From an uncultured Clostridia bacterium (GTDB lineage: Bacteria; Bacillota; Clostridia; Christensenellales; Borkfalkiaceae): DNA of 5,601 bases. Every line of letters begins with the position of its first letter. The first letter of the stretch is position 1. This document shows positions 1 to 5,601 of this stretch, in pieces. The notes under the pieces are model-generated. The model had not been told where the DNA came from. It ran no database searches and worked only from the letters and a program-made list of their open reading frames with translations. Location of the stretch: contig CAKVPH010000041.1 of assembly GCA_934796775.1 (NCBI GenBank), forward strand, positions 1-5,601. Reading direction: 5' to 3'. Position numbers and translations under genes: made by a program.

Positions 1-319
1 CGTTATCTTCCTGAATACGCCGCGTTTTTTCTACGATACCGTCGTTTTTGCCCGCAATGCAGTTGTTATAAAACTGCTCCCATTCGGTATCGGTAAAAGA
101 ATAACTATTCAGTTCCTCTAACTTCTTTCGAAGATTCGGAAGCAATTCGTCTTTATTATGAATAGGCAAATATTCATAACTCATCTCCGTTAAAAGATGA
201 ATAAATTCTTTTTCAAGTTCTTCTTCCGATTGATAAGCGTCCGAACGTTTTTCTTCCGACTTATATTCGCTAACAACCGTACTTTCTTCACTTTCCGAAA
301 CAACGTTATAAAAACTCAT
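1..319 (-). CDS. hsdR: HsdR, type I restriction subunit, N-terminal fragment (runs off the left edge)
   Basis: This is the 5' end of the restriction (motor and nuclease) subunit of the type I enzyme. I translated 106 residues from ATG at 319-317, and the frame is still open at the window edge. The protein begins MSFYNVVSESEESTVVSEYK, continues with KRSDAYQSEEELEKEFIHLL, and reaches NDGIVEKTRRIQEDN near residues 92-106. These match the N-terminal pattern I know from HsdR proteins (a YQSE.ELE.EFI block, then NDGIVEKTRRIQED). The nuclease and helicase motifs would lie outside the window. A strong Shine-Dalgarno site, AGGAG at 330-326, sits 6 nt before the ATG and lies inside the last codons of the upstream membrane gene. 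The start codon overlaps that gene's stop as ATGA (319-316), so translation is probably coupled. The visible part has no frame damage. Whether the whole subunit is intact cannot be judged here. Confidence 0.9.
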   Translation of the reverse strand, partial: MSFYNVVSESEESTVVSEYKSEEKRSDAYQSEEELEKEFIHLLTEMSYEYLPIHNKDELLPNLRKKLEELNSYSFTDTEWEQFYNNCIAGKNDGIVEKTRRIQEDN

Positions 320-699
320 AATTTTCTCCTTTTTTGCTTTTTTTCCTTTATAAAAAGAACAATTACAACTACAATAAAAATAAATAAAATCCCTGAAATG
401 ATATACCAAAACTTTAATAAACAATGAGTTGCAACACTTATTGTAAATCCAACAAGTATTGAAATAACTTGCTCCGCCGTTTCCATATCCTTTTTTGATA
501 AACTAAAAAGCGAAAGTACAAAACCATATGTTATTACACCCGCTATAATATCAATAAGAATATCTAACCATATCGGAAAACCAAATTCTGTATTATCTAT
601 ATTTATTAAAAAGAAAGTAAATTTTGTTATATAGCTTATTAAATAGCACATAACTATAGCCACGGGTATTCCAATAATACCCCAAATAATTTTTTTCAT
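316..699 (-). CDS. Small four-helix membrane protein of unknown function inside the RM operon
   Basis: The product is 127 residues long and I do not recognise its family. It is almost wholly hydrophobic. Four membrane segments are visible at about residues 4-24, 42-66, 77-96 and 98-117, and the last two are nearly continuous. A basic, probably cytoplasmic tail (KEKKQKRRKL) closes the protein. I chose ATG at 699 because AAGGAG (710-705) lies 5 nt upstream and because it overlaps the stop of the preceding HsdS half as ATGA (699-696). A GTG at 705 would sit on the ribosome binding site. The stop in turn overlaps the hsdR start, so the gene is locked between specificity and restriction genes. It is very A+T-rich (11 G+C in 60 bases at 601-660), unlike hsdM, which suggests a separate acquisition. 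Its role could be accessory to restriction, membrane-linked or incidental; nothing in the sequence decides this. Confidence 0.72.
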   Translation of the reverse strand: MKKIIWGIIGIPVAIVMCYLISYITKFTFFLINIDNTEFGFPIWLDILIDIIAGVITYGFVLSLFSLSKKDMETAEQVISILVGFTISVATHCLLKFWYIISGILFIFIVVVIVLFIKEKKQKRRKL

Positions 700-1232
700 T
701 TCCACTCCTTAAACGTTAATAATTTATCTCTATAATACTCGTATTGCTTTTGGCGATGTTCCATTTCGGCGGGCAAGCCTGCGGTTAAATCGTTGCATAT
801 ACTATCGAATTTATCAAGAATTTCTACGATTTCTTTTTGCTTGTCAAGCGTAGGCAACGGAATAACAATTTTATTCAAAACAGTTTGCGTTAAACTCGGT
901 ACCCCGCCCGCCGTATTATAATCTTCTAAATGTTCTTTCTGTAAACAATAGTAGATATATTTAGCAATAGCAAAATTTTCATCAATTTCCGTATAAAATA
1001 TAGTATCAACATTCCAAAACGGTTTTTCTGTGTAATATAGTTTATCTATTGATCCTTTACGCGGTATTAAAACGGTTGGTTTATCATAAATGCAAGTATT
1101 AACTTGTGCCATAATTCCGCCAGAACCGTAAACAGGAATATCTCCACCACCCAAATGCTTATAATCCTTACCGTTTCTAATGCGTAAAACAGACTCCAAT
1201 TCTACAAATACAAACCCGTAAACGTACTGCAA
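696..1232 (-). CDS. hsdS: Third HsdS half-module (TRD3 plus C-terminal conserved region), out of frame with hsdS
   Basis: This 178-codon frame encodes one HsdS repeat unit. A target recognition domain spans about residues 9-125 (FVELESVLRIRNGKDYKHL, then IPVYGSGGIMAQV and NTAGGVPSLTQTVLNKI). The conserved spacer helix follows at about 126-174 (IPLPTLDKQKEIVEILDKF, then RQKQYEYYRDKLLTF). It has no ATG before the TRD; the first in-frame Met codon after the TTG at 1232 is residue 41, inside the domain. The frame is open upstream straight through the CTGT repeat, so its natural expression is probably as a fusion to the HsdS encoded at 1241-2464 when the repeat number changes. Alternatively, ribosomes stopping at 1243-1241 could restart at the TTG 8 nt later, but the site has only a weak SD-like AGG. 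A half-HsdS acting as a dimer is known for other type I systems. The coordinates given use the TTG; the true start is uncertain. Confidence 0.7.
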   Translation of the reverse strand: MQYVYGFVFVELESVLRIRNGKDYKHLGGGDIPVYGSGGIMAQVNTCIYDKPTVLIPRKGSIDKLYYTEKPFWNVDTIFYTEIDENFAIAKYIYYCLQKEHLEDYNTAGGVPSLTQTVLNKIVIPLPTLDKQKEIVEILDKFDSICNDLTAGLPAEMEHRQKQYEYYRDKLLTFKEWK

Positions 1233-1240
1233 AAGCCTAA

Positions 1241-2464
<1,224 letters not shown>

Positions 2465-2486
2465 AATCTTTCTTTGGTATCTATAC

Positions 2487-3497
2487 TTATTTCTTTTCTT
2501 TCGTGGCGGCAATCAGCTTATCGAAATCGGAATTGATTTTTTGCGTTTTGTTAAATTTATCGTATTCAATCTCTGCCTTTCTCTTCGCTTGCGCCGCGGA
2601 AACAGAACCCCTGTCGGGTAAAATTTTGTATTTTCTAAAGGTTAAAAATTCGTTTATGCTGTTCGCAAATTCTTCCATAGTAAACGTGTTTTCGCGCTCG
2701 ATTAAATCTTCGATATAATCGAAATATCCCGACACGGTTCGCTCCAATCTGCGGATTTGCTGTTCATCCAAATAATTTTTTGCTATGCTGACGTCCGATT
2801 TTAAAATTCTTCCGTCGGGAGAGTTTTTCCACGTTGTAAGCCCCATATTATCTTTACTGCTATCGGCATTGTTATATATAATTTCCGCCGCCGTTTGTCC
2901 CGTAATCGCGTAATGAAATCTATTTTGAATCATAGAATAAAACGCCTGCGTTATCTCGGAATCTTTATCGTAATCGATACTACATTCCGCAAAAATATCC
3001 GTTATTTGCTGCCAAATACGGCGTTCGCTTGCTCGAATGGAACGAACGCGGTCTAATAATTCACGGAAATAATCTTTTCCGAAAATTCGCTCGCCTTGTT
3101 TTAATCTTTCATCGTCGAGAACAAAACCTTTTTGCAAATATTCCCTTAAAACATTCGTCGCCCAAATACGGAATTTCGTAGCTTTTTGAGAATTTACTCT
3201 ATAACCGACAGATATAATAGCGTCAAGGTTGTAAAACTGTGTATCCGTTGTTTGCATCTTGCCGACTATCGCCCCATGCGGAGTGGTTGTTGCAATTTTT
3301 GCAACTACCACTTTTTCGTCCAACTCACCTTCTGAAAATATATTTCTTAAATGTCGGCTTATTGTAGACTTATCAACCCCGAATAATTCCGCCATTCCTT
3401 TTTGTGTTGTCCAAAGCGTTTCATCTTTTACTACGGCTTTTACTTCGCCGTCTTCATCAGGTAAACGATAAACTAAAAAGTCAATTTCATTTTTCAT
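2487..3497 (-). CDS. rhuM: RhuM-family protein
   Basis: The 336-residue protein resembles the RhuM family, named from a Salmonella pathogenicity island gene and frequently found between hsdM and hsdS. Its biochemical role is not established. Residues 27-55 look like a helix-turn-helix (LWTTQKGMAELFGVDKSTIS, then RHLRNIF). A family core follows at about 85-125 (FYNLDAIISVGYRVNSQKAT, then FRIWATNVLREYLQKGF), and the C-terminal tail is EYDKFNKTQKINSDFDK. I see no Fic motif (HPFxxGNGR type), so it is not one of the RhuM/Fic fusions. Its ATG overlaps the hsdM stop as ATGA (3497-3494), with a purine-rich AGGGGG at 3510-3505 seven nt upstream. Translation is therefore probably coupled to hsdM. The gene is full length and undamaged. 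Its position suggests DNA-linked regulation or an accessory defence role, which is inference. Confidence 0.85.
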   Translation of the reverse strand: MKNEIDFLVYRLPDEDGEVKAVVKDETLWTTQKGMAELFGVDKSTISRHLRNIFSEGELDEKVVVAKIATTTPHGAIVGKMQTTDTQFYNLDAIISVGYRVNSQKATKFRIWATNVLREYLQKGFVLDDERLKQGERIFGKDYFRELLDRVRSIRASERRIWQQITDIFAECSIDYDKDSEITQAFYSMIQNRFHYAITGQTAAEIIYNNADSSKDNMGLTTWKNSPDGRILKSDVSIAKNYLDEQQIRRLERTVSGYFDYIEDLIERENTFTMEEFANSINEFLTFRKYKILPDRGSVSAAQAKRKAEIEYDKFNKTQKINSDFDKLIAATKEKK

Positions 3498-5077
3498 AAT
3501 GTTTCCCCCTCTATCTCGGCGATGATTTTATCTATTTCGTCGCGTAAAACCTGCTCGCGGGCAACGATTTCTTTTAATTCGGCGTTAAGTTTTACTATAT
3601 CGATTTTTTCGCGCGTGTCCTTTTGCTCAACGTAAGTAGAAACCGAAAGATTATAATTATGTTCTTCGTTACCGATAATTTCATTCGGAACGATTTTAGC
3701 AAAATGCTCTTCGTTTTCGCGCTTGATATACGCCTGCAAAATTCTATCGATATTATCGTCAGTAAGTTTATTATTGTTGGTAACTTTAATAAACTCGTTC
3801 GACGCGTCGATAAAAATCACGTCGTTCGTCGCCTTCGAGTGCTTTAACACCATAATGCAAGTGGCGATAGACGCGCCGAAAAACAGATTGCTCGGCAGTT
3901 GAATAATACAATCGATTTTGTTATTATCGATAAGGTATTTCCTTATTTTTTGCTCCGCTCCGCCGCGGTACATAATGCCGGGGAAGCATACGATTGCCGC
4001 CGTTCCGTTACTCGCAAGCCACGAAAGCGAGTGCATAATAAAAGCAAAATCCGCTTTCGATTTCGGGGCTAAAATACCGGCAGGGCTATAACGTTCGTCG
4101 TTGATTAAAATCGGATTATCGTCGCCCGCCCAAGGGATAGAATACGGCGGATTAGACACGATTACTTCAAACGGCTCGTCATCCCAATGCGCGGGGTCGA
4201 TAAGCGTATCACCGTGAGCTATATCGAATTTATCAGGCTCGATATCATGTAAAAACATATTGATTCTGCAAAGATTATAAGTTGTAATGTTTATTTCCTG
4301 ACCAAAAAAGCCTTGACGAATGTTATCTTTACCGAGAATCTTCGCCGCCTTTAAAAGAAGAGAACCCGAGCCGCACGCGGGATCGTACACCTTGTTTACT
4401 TCCGTTTTGCCGACGATGGCAAGTTTTGTTAAAAGTTCGGATACTTCTTGCGGAGTGAAAAATTCGCCGCCTTTTTTACCCGCATTACTCGCATACATAC
4501 TCATTAAATACTCGTATGCGTCGCCGAAGGCGTCTATCGTATTGTCCTGATACTTGCCGAGTTTCATTTCGGCAACGGTATTCAAAAGTTTTACGAGTTT
4601 TTCGTTGCGTTTTGCAACCGTCGCGCCGAGTTTATTCGAGTTTACGTCGAAATCAGCGAAAAGCCCTTTGAAATCGTCTTCGCTTTCGCTGCCCTGCGCC
4701 GAACTTTCGATATTTTTGAATACCTTTTCAAGCGTTTCGTTTAAGTTTTCGTCTGTAGCGGCGCGCTCGCGAACGTTGCAAAAAAGTTCGGACGGAAGCA
4801 TGAAAAATCCTTTCGACTTAACAAGTCCTTCTCTTGCCATTTCTGCCTCTTTATCGGACATTTTTGCATAATCAAACGATTCGTTTCCCGCCTCACGCTC
4901 GCCTTCGTTTATGTATTCGGTAATATTTTCCGAAATATACCGATAGAACATCGTACCCAAAACGTATTGCTTAAAATCCCACGCGTCAACGCCGCCCGCA
5001 TGCACGAGATCGGTCGCCGCGTTCCAAATCATTTTGTGTAATTCCGCCCTTTCCTGCTCTTTTTTTATGTCAGCCAT
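3494..5077 (-). CDS. hsdM: HsdM, type I N6-adenine DNA methyltransferase subunit
   Basis: The 527-residue product is the modification subunit. With HsdS it transfers methyl from S-adenosylmethionine to adenine N6 in the target sequence, protecting host DNA and directing HsdR to unmodified DNA. The N-terminal HsdM domain is at about residues 12-160 (AWDFKQYVLGTMFYRYISEN). The catalytic domain follows, with GEFFTPQEVSELL at 204-216, SAM-binding motif I DPACGSGSLL at 232-241, and catalytic motif IV NPPY at 309-312 in the sequence VSNPPYSIPW. The C-terminal part (about 480-527) is charged and helical, consistent with an HsdS-contacting region. The start is clear: AGGAG at 5091-5087 lies 9 nt before ATG 5077. 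The stop overlaps the rhuM start. Length and motifs are normal, so it should be active. It lies 99 nt after the HTH gene, a gap that carries candidate promoters. Confidence 0.96.
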   Translation of the reverse strand: MADIKKEQERAELHKMIWNAATDLVHAGGVDAWDFKQYVLGTMFYRYISENITEYINEGEREAGNESFDYAKMSDKEAEMAREGLVKSKGFFMLPSELFCNVRERAATDENLNETLEKVFKNIESSAQGSESEDDFKGLFADFDVNSNKLGATVAKRNEKLVKLLNTVAEMKLGKYQDNTIDAFGDAYEYLMSMYASNAGKKGGEFFTPQEVSELLTKLAIVGKTEVNKVYDPACGSGSLLLKAAKILGKDNIRQGFFGQEINITTYNLCRINMFLHDIEPDKFDIAHGDTLIDPAHWDDEPFEVIVSNPPYSIPWAGDDNPILINDERYSPAGILAPKSKADFAFIMHSLSWLASNGTAAIVCFPGIMYRGGAEQKIRKYLIDNNKIDCIIQLPSNLFFGASIATCIMVLKHSKATNDVIFIDASNEFIKVTNNNKLTDDNIDRILQAYIKRENEEHFAKIVPNEIIGNEEHNYNLSVSTYVEQKDTREKIDIVKLNAELKEIVAREQVLRDEIDKIIAEIEGETL

Positions 5078-5117
5078 TTCGATTTTCTCCTGTATACTTT
5101 TTCGTTTTATCTATTTT

Positions 5118-5176
5118 ATCATACAAAACATGACAACTACGGTCATAATTAAAATATTTCTCTTGAGTTTTTGCAA
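5118..5176 (-). promoter_or_regulatory. Candidate hsdM promoter region with an operator-like dyad
   Basis: Two sigma-70/A-like candidates precede hsdM on the minus strand. One is TTGCAA (5176-5171), 17 nt, TTTAAT (5153-5148); its -35 directly follows the HTH stop codon. The other is ATGACC (5146-5141), 17 nt, TATGAT (5123-5118). A small inverted repeat, ATGAC-7 nt-GTCAT (5130-5146), covers the second candidate's -35 and the adjoining spacer and sits just downstream of the first candidate's -10, where a repressor could block transcription. The HTH gene next door is the natural candidate to bind it. Neither box pair is perfect, and I see no terminator hairpin between the two genes, so read-through from the HTH gene is also possible. 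Confidence 0.45.
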
Positions 5177-5389
5177 TTATTTTTCGTCGTCCACGATTTC
5201 GACGATATCGTCAAGCGTACAGCTCAGTGCCGTGCAGATTTTTATAAGCACGTCGGAATTTACCGAAACGCCGTCTTTTTTCATTTTTGCAAGCGTTGCG
5301 GGGCTTACTTTTGCGAGCGCGGCGAGTTCCTTGCTCTTCATCTCCCTGTCTATCAGTAATTTGAATAATTTTTTATAACTTGCTGCCAT
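5177..5389 (-). CDS. Small Cro/C1-type (XRE-like) helix-turn-helix regulator
   Basis: This is a 70-residue single-domain DNA-binding protein. The helix-turn-helix lies at about residues 18-38 (SKELAALAKVSPATLAKMKK). It is followed by the usual helices with VNSDVLIKICTALSCTLDDI at about 43-62, and the protein ends in an acidic tail, VEIVDDEK. This is the compact Cro/C1 fold often seen beside restriction-modification and toxin-antitoxin loci. I chose ATG 5389 because GAGGTG (5399-5394) stands 4 nt upstream. The ATG at 5401 would overlap that site and is not credible as the start. It has its own strong promoter and precedes hsdM by 99 nt. It may control the RM operon in the manner of controller proteins of RM systems, but that is inferred from position only. 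Confidence 0.85.
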   Translation of the reverse strand: MAASYKKLFKLLIDREMKSKELAALAKVSPATLAKMKKDGVSVNSDVLIKICTALSCTLDDIVEIVDDEK

Positions 5390-5416
5390 AATACACCTCA
5401 TTGACTACTTTATTCG

Positions 5417-5425
5417 ATTATAACA
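5417..5425 (-). promoter_or_regulatory. Extended -10 promoter of the HTH gene
   Basis: The minus strand reads TGTTATAAT here, a perfect TATAAT (5422-5417) with the TGn extension. It lies 27 nt upstream of the ATG at 5389, which leaves a short leader carrying the GAGGTG ribosome binding site. No good -35 exists at 16-18 nt; that region is occupied by the terminator hairpin (CCGGCA at 17 nt spacing). An extended -10 can work without a strong -35. Transcription should start near 5410. Confidence 0.6.
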
Positions 5426-5428
5426 TAA

Positions 5429-5460
5429 ATAAAAATGCTTGCCGGCAAGGGCATTTTTAT
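5429..5460 (-). terminator. Hairpin terminator, palindromic and possibly bidirectional
   Basis: The arms ATAAAAATGC (5429-5438) and GCATTTTTAT (5451-5460) are exact complements. The interior contains the perfect palindrome TTGCCGGCAA (5439-5448), leaving only GG as an asymmetric bulge. Read on the minus strand it gives a GC-containing stem preceded by an A-run and followed by TTTTTATTTAT, the layout of a Rho-independent terminator. The A-run and T-run make it usable from either strand. It most likely ends the short transcript that begins near 5538. An alternative reading is a protein-binding palindrome at the HTH promoter. Confidence 0.65.
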
Positions 5461-5538
5461 GATTGCTTTCAATCTCGCAGCCGCGCCGAAGGCGCGGGGA
5501 AAAGCGAAAGCTTTCGTTTTGCAGAATTGCAAAACTCT
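5429..5538 (-). ncRNA. Candidate small structured RNA (unassigned family)
   Basis: This is a stretch of about 110 nt between a strong minus-strand promoter and a hairpin terminator, with no credible reading frame. Almost all of it falls into consecutive hairpins: GTTTTGCA/TGCAAAAC with a 4-nt loop (5516-5535), the perfect palindrome CGAAAGCTTTCG (5505-5516), CCGCGCC/GGCGCGG with a 3-nt loop (5481-5497), GATTG/CAATC with a 4-nt loop (5461-5474), then the terminator (5429-5460). I recognise no Rfam family. It could be a standalone sRNA, an attenuated leader of the HTH gene, or a copy of an intergenic repeat element. The promoter and terminator are seen directly; the RNA itself is inferred. Confidence 0.38.
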
Positions 5539-5544
5539 GCGTTC

Positions 5545-5573
5545 ATTATACCATATTCCGGTATGTTTTGCAA
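5545..5573 (-). promoter_or_regulatory. Strong sigma-70/A-type promoter upstream of the structured region
   Basis: The minus strand shows TTGCAA (5573-5568), an exact 17-nt spacer, and TATAAT (5550-5545) preceded by TGG, giving an extended -10. This is the best promoter in the window. The predicted start is near 5538 and transcription runs leftward into the hairpin-rich segment and its terminator. A small inverted repeat ATACC/GGTAT (5548-5552 and 5560-5564) overlaps the -10 and spacer and could be an operator. From this promoter to the right edge (5574-5601) I see nothing that can be assigned. Confidence 0.65.
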
Positions 5574-5601
5574 TAGGTATTTGAAATAAATTCAAAGAAG
5601 T

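Noticed and set aside
197..427. Plus-strand ORF rich in Phe, Arg and Thr
   Set aside because: It lies antisense across the hsdR start and the membrane gene's 3' end. The Phe-rich run is only the complement of A-rich codons and the SD of the coding strand.
2465..2512. Longer HsdS starting at TTG 2512
   Set aside because: It would add 16 mostly basic residues overlapping the rhuM end. The familiar HsdS N-terminus MSKLEELIKEFCPNGVEY starts at the ATG 2464.
2503..4871. Several plus-strand ORFs opposite rhuM and hsdM
   Set aside because: All are antisense shadows of well-supported minus-strand genes, with Ser/Phe-rich products and no recognisable domain.
5034..5378. Plus-strand ORFs opposite the HTH gene and hsdM promoter gap
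   Set aside because: They are antisense to the HTH gene, which has a clear domain, SD and promoter; the longer one is Ser/Ile/Phe-rich low-complexity translation.
5401..5429. Plus-strand promoter TTGACT-17-CATAAA
   Set aside because: The -10 is poor, the start would fall inside the terminator hairpin, and no plus-strand gene follows.
5410..5595. Minus-strand 61-codon ORF across the promoter and hairpin region
   Set aside because: It would need to span a strong promoter, a series of perfect hairpins and a terminator. The translation looks like no protein family, and the inverted repeats explain the sequence better.

Overview
The window holds most of one minus-strand operon for a type I restriction-modification system, entered from its 5' side (right) and cut inside hsdR at the left edge. 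In transcription order, right to left, it reads: a structured non-coding stretch with its own promoter and terminator (about 5429-5573); a small Cro/C1-type HTH regulator (5177-5389); hsdM, the N6-adenine methyltransferase subunit (3494-5077); a RhuM-family gene (2487-3497); hsdS, the specificity subunit (1241-2464); a third HsdS half-module in another frame (696-1232); a small membrane protein of unknown function (316-699); and the 5' end of hsdR (1-319). All plus-strand ORFs look like shadows.

The most notable feature is a perfect tetranucleotide repeat at 1247-1300 (13.5 copies of CTGT on the plus strand, AGAC in the sense of the gene) at the 3' end of hsdS. In the present repeat number HsdS stops just after the tract as a 407-residue protein with two target recognition domains (TRDs). 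The next frame is open from the repeat into a third TRD plus conserved region. Adding one unit, or losing two, would join them into a polypeptide of 590 residues with three TRDs. This has the architecture of a phase-variable specificity subunit.

From hsdM onward the genes are very tightly packed. ATGA stop/start overlaps join hsdM to rhuM, the third HsdS half to the membrane gene, and the membrane gene to hsdR, so translational coupling is likely. The frame selected by the repeat decides whether ribosomes reach the last two junctions directly from hsdS, so the repeat could affect restriction level as well as specificity (inference).

The organism is probably a low-to-moderate GC bacterium of Bacillota/Clostridia type. 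This rests on strong purine-rich Shine-Dalgarno sites (AGGAG, GAGGTG, AAGGAG), TATAAT promoters with extended TG motifs, a U-rich hairpin terminator and protein style. No marker fixes the taxon. Base composition is uneven: 4141-4200 in hsdM is 32/60 G+C, while 601-660 in the membrane gene is 11/60.
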